From Candidatus Hydrothermota bacterium (lineage in GTDB: Bacteria > Hydrothermota > Hydrothermia > B15-G9), in contig QNDP01000053.1 in NCBI GenBank assembly GCA_003645975.1, positions 1 through 7,631 on the forward strand: a DNA stretch of 7,631 bases, written 5' to 3'. Both the position numbers and the translations under genes were made by a program. Below are positions 1 to 5,613 of this stretch, in pieces (the stretch's first letter is position 1; each line of letters begins with the position of its first letter). The notes beneath the pieces are model-generated. The model did not search any database. It was not told where the DNA came from and was given only the letters and a program-made list of their open reading frames with translations.

Positions 1-714
1 AACGATTTCACACGGAGAGTTGGAAGGCTGGCCGACGGATTTATCCTACCGTCGATCCACATGGTGTTTCCAAAGGTCAAAAGGCCGGTTATGAGGCTTT
101 TGACGAGGTTCCCAACCGATGAATCCCTGAGCCGCAGGAAGGCAATTTTGGAACAACTCGCCGAGTCCGACGAAGTGGTCTTCACAGTTCCGGGACAGGT
201 GTCCGAGAAGCGACGCAACTACGACGAGGTGCTCGATGCGCTTACCCGATTGTCGGACAAAAAATTTAAGATGGTTTTGCTCGGCAGATTGACATCGCAC
301 GAGGTGGCTCGGCGCATAAGGACGCTTCCAGCTCGAATTCGAGCAAAAGTCCTGACTTTTGAAAATTTTATCGATGAGGAGGCCTACCAAGACCGACTTT
401 TGAGAAGCCATTACATCCTCATGCCGATCTTCTTTCCTTATGGCAGGTTCAAGACGACCGGTGCGATAGGCGACGCCATCCAAATGGGCATCCCGATGAT
501 ACTGCCGGAACATGCTATTCCTCAAAAAGTTATTCCACACAAATCCTACCGAAAGGGTGAATTGGCGGATGTGCTGGCGGAACTTATGGATCTGTCGAAC
601 TACAAATCGGTTGCGATGCAGGCGATTCAGTTCTCCGAAAGTTTCACCATCGATAAGATGGCGGATGCGTTCAACCGATTTCTGTGGTCTGTTGAAGGAG
701 ATGGAGGTTCCTGA
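1..714 (+). CDS. Glycosyltransferase, C-terminal part (5' end outside window)
   Basis: The frame is open from the first base to the TGA at 712-714, giving 237 residues of a longer protein. The ATG at 61 has no Shine-Dalgarno sequence before it and coding sequence continues upstream, so it is internal. The fragment looks like the C-terminal half of a GT-B-type glycosyltransferase. A beta-strand/loop, VVFTVPGQVSEKRRNY (fragment residues about 59-74), opens the nucleotide-binding-type domain. It is followed by MVLLGRL (91-97), a helix-turn strand RSHYILMPI (135-143), and a glycine-rich segment TTGAIGDAIQMGIPMILPEH (about 152-171), where the donor nucleotide sugar normally sits. It probably transfers a sugar during surface-polysaccharide assembly at the cytoplasmic face of the inner membrane. 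The next gene, also a glycosyltransferase, starts 2 nt after the stop, so the two are co-transcribed. Donor and acceptor cannot be told. Fold-level assignment is by pattern only. Confidence 0.75.
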   Translation, partial: NDFTRRVGRLADGFILPSIHMVFPKVKRPVMRLLTRFPTDESLSRRKAILEQLAESDEVVFTVPGQVSEKRRNYDEVLDALTRLSDKKFKMVLLGRLTSHEVARRIRTLPARIRAKVLTFENFIDEEAYQDRLLRSHYILMPIFFPYGRFKTTGAIGDAIQMGIPMILPEHAIPQKVIPHKSYRKGELADVLAELMDLSNYKSVAMQAIQFSESFTIDKMADAFNRFLWSVEGDGGS

Positions 715-716
715 AG

Positions 717-1880
717 ATGAAAAAGATATGCATCCTTTCGGGCAGGGAGCATCCGAAAAACGAACGGTTTTACTTCAAGATCGGCCGCACGCTTCGGAGT
801 TGGGGTTATGACATCACTATCGTGTCCAGATGGGAACTCCCGCCCGACGATATGGGAATAAAGTTCAAAAAGTTCAAGAGAAGCAAAGTGCCGATCTACG
901 GAAAAATCACGACAGTTACAGGACTTATAAAGGTCGGGATGGCGGAGGACGCCGACATCTATCAGGTGCACAACGGCGACTCCTCGCTGCTCGCAGCCGT
1001 CGTGATCAAATTTTTGAAAAGAATCAAGGGCAGGAAGGTCAAGCTGGTCTATGATGCCGACGAATACTGGCCGGGTTATCAGGCCGACCTCTTTCCGAAA
1101 CCGTTGAAACCGATAGTTCGTTGGCTTGCAACTCAATGGGAACACTTAGCTTTCAACTATTCCGATGCGGTTCTGACCGCCAACCCCATCCAAAGAGGCC
1201 GATTTTTGGTCTGGGATCGGAACAAAAACATGGAGGTCATATACTCCTACCAGCCTAAGAGCCTGATTCCGAAGGAATTTCCTCAAAAAGACCGAAATCT
1301 TGTGGTTTACACGGGCAAGATCTCGATGGAGAGGGACATGGATTTCGTGTTTTCGCTGCCCGAAAGGATCGAGAACATCAAACTGCTGGTCATGGGGATG
1401 CCTTCGGGCACAAAAGCGGCCGCACGGCTTCAGGAATTGCTCGATTCTCTGTCGCCCGCTGCCCGCAGCAGGTTGGAGTTTCCGGGAATGTTGCCTTACG
1501 AGGAGAGCGTAAAACGGATCGAGAGGGCTTTGATCGGGATAATCCCGTATCTGCCTTACAGCGAGAACAATGTCCTTGCAGGACCACCGCTTAAGCTTTT
1601 TCAGTTTTTGGCGAACGGTGTGGCAATAGTGGCCTACGACCTGCCCGAGATCAGAAGATTTCTTTTGATGACAGGCGCTGGTGTGCTCGTGCCGCCGGGA
1701 GACAGAGAGGCCTTTGCCAAAGCGATCCAACAGCTTCTGGACGACCCCGAGAAGGCCATAGCGATGGGCAGGCGCGGCTATGAGATCACGAAAAACTTTT
1801 TGAACTGGGAGGACGCAAGCGTGCCGGTGCTCCGATATGTCTATGAAAGGTTGGAGAGGTCAAGCCATGAACGAAGATAA
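717..1880 (+). CDS. GT4-like family glycosyltransferase
   Basis: A 387-residue protein of normal length for a GT-B glycosyltransferase of the GT4/group 1 type. The N-terminal acceptor domain begins with the strand KKICILSG and later shows IYQVHNGDSSLLAA (about 81-94) and KLVYDADEYWPGY (109-121), a variant of the VYDAHE signature of this group. The C-terminal donor domain has NLVVYTGKIS (194-203), KLLVMGMPSG (222-231), RLEFPGMLPYEE (252-263) and IGIIPYLPYSENN (273-285). It then has PPLKLFQFLANGVAIVAYDLPEI (290-312), the nucleotide-sugar site. The glutamate usual in KLFE(Y/F) is glutamine here (Q296). The ATG at 717 follows GGAGG (703-707) at good spacing. The gene lies between another glycosyltransferase gene (2-nt gap) and the Wzy-like gene (14-nt overlap), which argues for a role in building a surface-glycan repeat unit. 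Substrate is unknown. Confidence 0.88.
   Translation: MKKICILSGREHPKNERFYFKIGRTLRSWGYDITIVSRWELPPDDMGIKFKKFKRSKVPIYGKITTVTGLIKVGMAEDADIYQVHNGDSSLLAAVVIKFLKRIKGRKVKLVYDADEYWPGYQADLFPKPLKPIVRWLATQWEHLAFNYSDAVLTANPIQRGRFLVWDRNKNMEVIYSYQPKSLIPKEFPQKDRNLVVYTGKISMERDMDFVFSLPERIENIKLLVMGMPSGTKAAARLQELLDSLSPAARSRLEFPGMLPYEESVKRIERALIGIIPYLPYSENNVLAGPPLKLFQFLANGVAIVAYDLPEIRRFLLMTGAGVLVPPGDREAFAKAIQQLLDDPEKAIAMGRRGYEITKNFLNWEDASVPVLRYVYERLERSSHERR
1853..1859 (+). promoter_or_regulatory. Ribosome binding site deciding the start of the Wzy-like gene
   Basis: GGAGAGG lies 7 nt before the ATG at 1867, inside the last codons of the upstream glycosyltransferase gene. An in-frame ATG at 1837 has no comparable site and would add ten polar residues before the hydrophobic N-terminus. 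The overlap suggests that ribosomes finishing the upstream gene re-initiate here. Confidence 0.6.
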
Positions 1881-3276
1881 CACACTGGGCATCAGCTATA
1901 TCCTTGAAGACAAGTTCCGCCTAATCGTCATTTGCTTGATCGTCTTGGCCGAACTTTTGGGCTTGGCCTTCCTGATTTTGAAGAAGTCCATTCTCGGCGG
2001 TGCGCTGTTAGCCATGCCGATTCTGGGCGTTTTGGGCATCATCTTTTTTCAAAGACCTAAGCTTTTGATTTTCATAACCGTAACTTTGATGTCGGCTTTG
2101 CCCGTCCAACATTCGTTGTTCCCGATAGAAGTCCCTTCCTACCTCGTTTTCCTTATGTTTGCGGCTGGTTTGGCCATATTTTTGGTGAAACAGCCCAACA
2201 AACTTGTTGAGAAGCGATTCGGCGCTTTTATCGAGGACAAGTTGTTCATCTTGTTCATGTTGTCCCTCTTGTTTTCGATTTTCGTGAGTTTGGCCAACGG
2301 CCATAAGATCAAGAACATAGCCGCCGCATTCCTAATCCTTTTCTTTTACACAGGTTATTTGGTCGGAAGGGTTTACATGGATGACGAAACGGATTGGAAA
2401 CGGCTAAAGTGGATACTTCTGATTTCGGTGTTTCCGGCCTCATTTGAGCTGCTCTATCAGATCCCTTATGCCGAGCTTTTCGGCATTGCGCGCCTGCTTT
2501 TCCTTCAAACTTTCACGATATTGATAGCCTTCGTGATAGCGCTCAACGAGTTGGCCTATGGGCGTCAGTCGGTCAAAGGCAAACTTTTTTACAATTTGGT
2601 GGCTTTGACTGCGATTATCACGATTTTCGTCTCTCTAAACCGCACGAACTGGGTGATTTACACGCTCGCAGTGCTGATGCTTTATTTTTGGTGGGCGTCG
2701 GTCTTAAAAATCGAGATGAAGCCGATCCTCAACACCTTCGTGATCTGGATACTCGGCATAATGCTCACATTGCTGATACTGCCGTCTAAGTTCGGGTTGG
2801 GGTTCTTGATTTCGCTGATTCAAAGGGTTTACACATTTTCAAATCTTGGGAGAGACATCTCTGTGGTGCTCAGGAAGTTTGACATAGCCACAGTGGCAAA
2901 ACTGATCGGGGATTCTCCGATCTGGGGACACGGCATGGGAGCCGAGATGTGGCGCCCCTGGAGGCACAAGTTCACGACTTTCATCGACAACGACTACATG
3001 GTGGTCATGTGGCACTATGGACTTCTGGGTCTCGCCTCATTGCTCGCCTTTTGGCTTTCGGGCATTTGGGACAGTTACAAATTGATGCGCAGCGTGGAAA
3101 GGCACGAGTTCAAAATTCTTTACATCACCACGACTACGGTGGGCTTGCTTTTCCTTGTAAATTCCTTAGCGGAAACGATTTTCACTACAAGGCCGCACAT
3201 CGCAATCTACATGATGATGGTCGGGATGGGCGTAACCCGTTACAGAGTGCTGACTCCCGGCTCGTCCGAGAATTGA
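1867..3276 (+). CDS. O-antigen ligase/polymerase (Wzy/WaaL-like) membrane protein
   Basis: A 469-residue, very hydrophobic protein with roughly ten to twelve predicted membrane helices, for example about 18-38, 42-61, 66-80, 91-107, 125-143, 150-167, 181-199, 207-229, 241-258, 262-280, 289-307, 384-401 and 417-434. A large hydrophilic loop near the C-terminus carries GDSPIWGHGMGAEMW (348-362) and DNDYMVVMWHYGLLG (374-388). This matches the G-x-G-x-G...H/D-N-x-Y...x-G-L-x-G pattern of the O-antigen ligase/polymerase family (Wzy_C). Such proteins act on lipid-linked glycan at the periplasmic face, joining repeat units or transferring the finished chain to an acceptor. Sequence alone does not separate polymerase from ligase. 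I chose the ATG at 1867 over one at 1837 because GGAGAGG (1853-1859) sits 7 nt before it. The gene overlaps the preceding glycosyltransferase gene by 14 nt, implying translational coupling. Confidence 0.85.
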   Translation: MNEDNTLGISYILEDKFRLIVICLIVLAELLGLAFLILKKSILGGALLAMPILGVLGIIFFQRPKLLIFITVTLMSALPVQHSLFPIEVPSYLVFLMFAAGLAIFLVKQPNKLVEKRFGAFIEDKLFILFMLSLLFSIFVSLANGHKIKNIAAAFLILFFYTGYLVGRVYMDDETDWKRLKWILLISVFPASFELLYQIPYAELFGIARLLFLQTFTILIAFVIALNELAYGRQSVKGKLFYNLVALTAIITIFVSLNRTNWVIYTLAVLMLYFWWASVLKIEMKPILNTFVIWILGIMLTLLILPSKFGLGFLISLIQRVYTFSNLGRDISVVLRKFDIATVAKLIGDSPIWGHGMGAEMWRPWRHKFTTFIDNDYMVVMWHYGLLGLASLLAFWLSGIWDSYKLMRSVERHEFKILYITTTTVGLLFLVNSLAETIFTTRPHIAIYMMMVGMGVTRYRVLTPGSSEN

Positions 3277-3360
3277 AATCCGAATTTCTTTTTCTTAAAA
3301 TTCCAACTGTTAACGCCAATCGATGTTTTTGGGCAACAAAAGCTTAGAAAGGAGGGCAAG

Positions 3361-3711
3361 ATGGAAGATTTGAAAAAGGCTTTGCTCGGTGCGATGATAT
3401 TTGGCGGCGCCGCAATGATCGGCCTGATATTTTGGGCTACCCGTTCGTTTTCCGAAGATTTGGCTCTTTGGGGATGGATTATCTCTATGGCGGCACTCAC
3501 CATCGTTTTGATAGTCTCGATTCTAACTTTTAGGGACATTCAGCAGGCCGAAATGGAGAGTAAAGCGGAGAGGATGGAATGGATCAAGGAGTTTCAAACC
3601 AAAGGCTTGAGTGAGGAACGGATCGAGAAACTCATAAGGCTCGCTGAGGACGGCAAGTTACTGCAGTCCAACACTTTGGAACAATCCCAAAGTCAAAGCA
3701 CTTCGGGGTAA
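3361..3711 (+). CDS. Small two-helix membrane protein, unknown function (paralogue A)
   Basis: I do not recognise a named family. The 116-residue product starts at an ATG preceded by an excellent Shine-Dalgarno sequence, AAAGGAGGG (3348-3356). It has two predicted membrane helices, about residues 9-27 and 36-57, joined by a short acidic loop (SFSED). A charged segment follows, 58-100, that is probably helical (QQAEMESKAERMEWIKEF, then LSEERIEKLIRLAEDGKLL). The C-terminal tail is low in complexity and rich in S and Q (SQSQSTSG). Lysines before helix 1 and the charged region after helix 2 suggest that both termini are cytoplasmic. It begins 84 nt after the Wzy-like gene, so it may be read through from that operon. 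The next gene encodes a protein of the same length and layout with a matching R-M-E-W-I motif. A scaffold or regulator of membrane glycan synthesis is possible but unproven. Confidence 0.8.
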   Translation: MEDLKKALLGAMIFGGAAMIGLIFWATRSFSEDLALWGWIISMAALTIVLIVSILTFRDIQQAEMESKAERMEWIKEFQTKGLSEERIEKLIRLAEDGKLLQSNTLEQSQSQSTSG

Positions 3712-3717
3712 CACGGC

Positions 3718-3819
3718 ATGCGCGTTCTATTCACCTTAAACTATCCGACGGTCTTTCAGATTGGAGAGATGCGGTTGTGGACAGCAGAATTGTTGGGATT
3801 GCAAGGTCTCTCGGCCTGA
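3718..3819 (+). CDS. Candidate 33-codon small ORF overlapping the next gene's start
   Basis: ATG at 3718 to TGA at 3817-3819 reads MRVLFTLNYPTVFQIGEMRL and continues to a GLQGLSA end. It begins 7 nt after the stop of the preceding gene and runs 43 nt into the next coding region in another frame. The preceding GGGGT (3705-3709) is only a weak ribosome site. The opening hydrophobic strand followed by NYP resembles the first beta-strand of many glycosyltransferases, so this could be a remnant of a lost gene. It could also be a leader that couples translation to the GTG-started gene at 3777, or it could be chance. Low confidence. Confidence 0.2.
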   Translation: MRVLFTLNYPTVFQIGEMRLWTAELLGLQGLSA

Positions 3820-4127
3820 TAATTTTATTGATTTGTGCAGGGATGGTGTTTGACGCTGCCTTTCGTAAACTTGAGGATTGGCAGTTGCTCGTTTTTCTTA
3901 TTACAGCAGAAGTGCTTATCGGTTTCGGATTCTACATCGTCTTCTTGCTTGACTCCAACGAATTGAAGAGAAGTGAGCAGAGGATGGAGTGGATTCAGGC
4001 TGTTTTGAGGATGACGGAGAAAGGAGAAGATGCCCAAGAATTCGACGAAAACGATTGGAACAAAAGGCTGAAATTTGCAATCTCGGCCGCACTTTTCGCC
4101 GAAGATAAAAAACAGAACCCTAAATGA
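3777..4127 (+). CDS. Small two-helix membrane protein, unknown function (paralogue B)
   Basis: This 116-residue product starts at GTG 3777, with GGAGAG (3763-3768) 8 nt upstream. The nearby ATG at 3769 is in a different frame. Two predicted membrane helices (about 7-27 and 36-58) are separated by a short charged loop (FRKLED). The cytoplasmic-looking part follows: LDSNELKRSEQRMEWIQAVL (59-78), an acidic stretch EKGEDAQEFDEND (81-93), then NKRLKFAISAALFAEDKKQNPK. The match QRMEWIQ against ERMEWIK in the preceding protein, at nearly the same distance from helix 2 (residue 69 against 71), with equal length and layout, suggests an old tandem duplication. The rest has diverged strongly. I recognise no named family. 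Low-complexity composition does not explain the shared motif, because it contains W and M. The function is unknown. Confidence 0.75.
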   Translation: MDSRIVGIARSLGLIILLICAGMVFDAAFRKLEDWQLLVFLITAEVLIGFGFYIVFLLDSNELKRSEQRMEWIQAVLRMTEKGEDAQEFDENDWNKRLKFAISAALFAEDKKQNPK

Positions 4128-4142
4128 AAAGAAGGACTCTGT

Positions 4143-4223
4143 ATGCGACGGATTTGGAGAGAAAATGAGGGACTTTTCCCGCAACTTAAGTTAGAACCCA
4201 AAGGAGAAAGATCAAATGGCTGA
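4143..4223 (+). CDS. Candidate 26-codon small ORF leading into carbamate kinase
   Basis: ATG at 4143 is preceded by GAAGGA (4131-4136) at 6-nt spacing, a better ribosome site than expected by chance. The frame encodes MRRIWRENEGLFPQLKLEPK followed by GERSNG, and ends at TGA 4221-4223, so it overlaps the first 8 nt of the carbamate kinase gene. Its end covers the kinase's own Shine-Dalgarno sequence (4201-4206), an arrangement that would allow translational coupling. No family is recognised, and the frame is short enough to be accidental. Confidence 0.25.
   Translation: MRRIWRENEGLFPQLKLEPKGERSNG
4169..4192 (+). repeat. Small palindromes upstream of carbamate kinase
   Basis: Two adjacent dyads lie in the 88-nt gap before the kinase gene. 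GGGA-CTTT-TCCC (4169-4180) is a 4-bp hairpin. AACTTAAGTT (4183-4192) is a perfect 10-bp palindrome ending 8 nt before the Shine-Dalgarno sequence. Either could be an operator half or a translation-control hairpin. Both are short and may be chance. Confidence 0.25.
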
Positions 4224-5157
4224 CAAAAAGGCGGTTGTTGCACTTGGAGGCAATGCTTTGCTCCAAAAGGGTGAACCTATGGACATCCCGACGCAGATGA
4301 GGAACGCTGAGAGGAGCGTTCTCCCGATAATTCAACTTGTGTCAAAGGGATACAAGGTGGCAGTGACGCATGGAAACGGACCGCAGGTGGGAGTTACCTT
4401 CTTCCGAAACATCTACACACAGGCGAATTATCCGCCGTATCCCCTCGATGTCCTTAACGCCGAGACTCAAGGGTGGATCGGCTATCTCCTCTGCAGAGCC
4501 ATGCGTAGGGAGATGGAAAGGCGGAACTTGAATCGAGAGGCCGTCGCCCTCGTTACACAGGTCGTTGTGGACAAAGATGACCCAGCGTTCCAGAACCCCT
4601 CGAAGCCGATCGGAAATTTTTTCACAGAGGCGGAAGCTAAGGAACTCATGGCCAAATATGGCTGGAAGATGATAGATGATGCTGGGCGCGGGTGGCGGCT
4701 CGTTGTCCCATCTCCTTGGCCGAAACGGATAGTTGAAGCCAAGACCATAAAGCAACTTGTGGATAGTGGCACGGTCGTCGTCGCAGCCGGTGGCGGAGGT
4801 ATCCCTGTCATAGAGACGGATGACGGATATGTCGGCGTTGAAGCAGTCATCGACAAGGACAGGGCGTCGGCGGTGTTGGCTGAGGAGATAGGAGCCGAAA
4901 TCCTGCTGATCCTGACTCAGTTCGATGCGGCTTATCTGAATTTCGGCACGGACAGGGCTAAACCGCTTGGCGAGATAGGAGTCGATGAGGTCGAAAGATA
5001 CATGCAAGAGGGACATTTCGCTGAGGGCAGCATGAAACCAAAGATCGAAGCCGCAATAAGATTCGTCAGATCAGGTGGAAAAATGGCGATCATCACATCG
5101 CTCGAACTGGCCGCAGAGGCACTTGAGGGTAAGGTCGGAACCCGCATCGTCCCTTAA
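4216..5157 (+). CDS. arcC: Carbamate kinase
   Basis: A cytoplasmic enzyme that interconverts ATP + carbamate and ADP + carbamoyl phosphate, usually in the ATP-forming direction during arginine, agmatine or purine/allantoin breakdown. The 313-residue length is normal for the family. Motifs of the amino-acid-kinase fold are in order: ALGGNAL (9-15, phosphate binding), THGNGPQVG (51-59), TQVVVDKDDPAFQNPSKPIG (114-133, the carbamate kinase lid region with K130), GRGWRLVVPSP (157-167), VVAAGGGGIPVI (188-199), VEAVIDKDRASAVLAEE (208-224, with K214), LILTQFDAAYLNFG (231-244) and GSMKPKIEAA (271-280). The second arginine of the usual GWRRVVPSP is leucine here. The ATG at 4216 follows AAGGAG (4201-4206). 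No arginine deiminase or carbamoyltransferase gene lies beside it, so its pathway cannot be read from context. It could also feed carbamoyl phosphate to biosynthesis. Confidence 0.95.
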   Translation: MADKKAVVALGGNALLQKGEPMDIPTQMRNAERSVLPIIQLVSKGYKVAVTHGNGPQVGVTFFRNIYTQANYPPYPLDVLNAETQGWIGYLLCRAMRREMERRNLNREAVALVTQVVVDKDDPAFQNPSKPIGNFFTEAEAKELMAKYGWKMIDDAGRGWRLVVPSPWPKRIVEAKTIKQLVDSGTVVVAAGGGGIPVIETDDGYVGVEAVIDKDRASAVLAEEIGAEILLILTQFDAAYLNFGTDRAKPLGEIGVDEVERYMQEGHFAEGSMKPKIEAAIRFVRSGGKMAIITSLELAAEALEGKVGTRIVP

Positions 5158-5250
5158 AGACCTCGACCCCTTTCCTTGAATCCATTGTGCAAGTTAAAAA
5201 TTATCCGATAAAATTTCGTTGCATTTTGAGGTCGAGGATGGTGATGAGCT
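5158..5250. other. Short spacer with an 8-bp inverted repeat
   Basis: The spacer between carbamate kinase and the methyltransferase remnant carries CCTCGACC (5161-5168) and its exact complement GGTCGAGG (5230-5237), 61 nt apart. The enclosed DNA is A+T-rich. The separation is too long for a simple terminator hairpin. The pair could be chance or could mark the ends of an inserted piece. Confidence 0.3.
5185..5214 (+). promoter_or_regulatory. Possible sigma-70-type promoter for the methyltransferase remnant
   Basis: TTGTGC (5185-5190) and TAAAAT (5209-5214) are separated by 18 nt in an A+T-rich stretch, a fair match at -10 and a poor one at -35. An alternative pairing is TTGAAT (5176-5181) with AATTAT (5199-5204) at 17 nt. 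Either would place transcription start about 30 nt before the remnant's ATG. By eye only. Confidence 0.25.
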
Positions 5251-5415
5251 ATGCCTTATGCGAAGATCATCATTGGCGACAGTCGCAAGATGTTGGAACT
5301 TAAAGACAACTCGATCGACCTTGTGCTGACTTCGCCTCCTTATTGGCACATCAAGGATTACGGTGTTGAAGGCCAGATTGGCTATGGCCAGAGGTTGGGG
5401 TTCGTTGAAAAGTAA
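5251..5415 (+). pseudogene. Truncated DNA methyltransferase (beta class, N4-cytosine/N6-adenine), N-terminal 54 codons
   Basis: The ATG at 5251, with GGTGA at 5240-5244, opens a 54-codon frame ending at TAA 5413-5415. Residues 5-14 (KIIIGDSRKM) followed by LKDNSIDLVLTSPPYW (17-32) are the start of a site-specific DNA methyltransferase in which the catalytic motif IV, S/D-P-P-Y/W, comes first (beta class). HIKDYGVEGQIGYGQ (33-47) continues the family pattern. After about position 5391 the match is lost and the frame soon stops. The intact family has roughly 250-400 residues and includes the S-adenosylmethionine-binding FxGxG motif, which is missing here. The next gene starts only 198 nt later, so the rest has been deleted rather than frameshifted. 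The remnant cannot be an active methyltransferase. No restriction enzyme gene is nearby. Confidence 0.75.
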
Positions 5416-5479
5416 ATAGCATGATGAACGCAATCGGGTTTGGAATGGGTATCTGTGGCAAAACAATTTTGTTTCGCCA

Positions 5480-5541
5480 AGTAGGTCTGGCGTCTTGCCT
5501 GACGGCAAAGTTTTCGAGGGCTGCGACAGCCGTCCTACTTC
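5480..5541. repeat. 62-nt cloverleaf-like inverted-repeat element
   Basis: Outer arms AAGTAGG (5480-5486) and CCTACTT (5535-5541) are perfectly complementary. Between them lie two hairpins: TTGCC-TGAC-GGCAA (5496-5509) and GGCTG-CGA-CAGCC (5520-5532). An alternative long-range pairing, GACGGC (5502-5507) with GCCGTC (5530-5535), competes with all three stems. The result is a compact three-way junction on either strand. It lacks tRNA signatures (no T-loop and no anticodon arm). It most resembles a dispersed palindromic (REP/MITE-like) repeat. A structured RNA in the leader of the regulator is the alternative. Copy number in the genome would decide. Confidence 0.55.
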
Positions 5542-5548
5542 TGACTCT

Positions 5549-5564
5549 TTGAATTCGTTCAAAT
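5549..5564. promoter_or_regulatory. Palindrome TTTGAA-TTCG-TTCAAA upstream of the regulator
   Basis: A 6-bp perfect dyad with a 4-nt centre ends 49 nt before the regulator's start codon. It could be a protein-binding operator, for example for autoregulation, or an RNA hairpin with a UUCG loop. The loop is closed by A-U, so it is not the very stable cUUCGg form. No U-tract follows, so it is not an intrinsic terminator. Confidence 0.35.
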
Positions 5565-5613
5565 GAAATTGAAAAAACGGGCAAACACACTCTTTTGAAA
5601 ATTGAGGTAAGCT

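Larger units (their letters stand above)
5416..5613. other. Spacer without an intact gene, rich in inverted repeats
   Basis: No credible coding frame is present. A long minus-strand frame across 5194-5685 runs through the methyltransferase remnant and into the next gene, and its product is not protein-like. The spacer holds a 62-nt cloverleaf-like element (5480-5541), a 16-bp palindrome (5549-5564) and the ribosome site of the regulator, TTGAGG (5602-5607). The untranslated leader of the regulator must lie here. Confidence 0.6.

Noticed and set aside
3275..3295. Intrinsic terminator after the Wzy-like gene
   Set aside because: GAAAT-CCGA-ATTTC followed by TTTTTCTT is only a 5-bp A+T-rich stem that overlaps the stop codon; too weak to call.
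4342..5016. 224-codon minus-strand frame
   Set aside because: It lies wholly antisense to the well-supported carbamate kinase gene and its product is not protein-like.
5457..5475. Sigma-54 (-24/-12) promoter before the regulator
   Set aside because: TGGCA is present, but the downstream TTGT is 3 nt too far and lacks GC at the required position.
5480..5541. tRNA gene
   Set aside because: The 7-bp outer stem and internal hairpins are tRNA-like, but there is no T-loop, no D-loop consensus, no seven-base anticodon loop, and the length is short.
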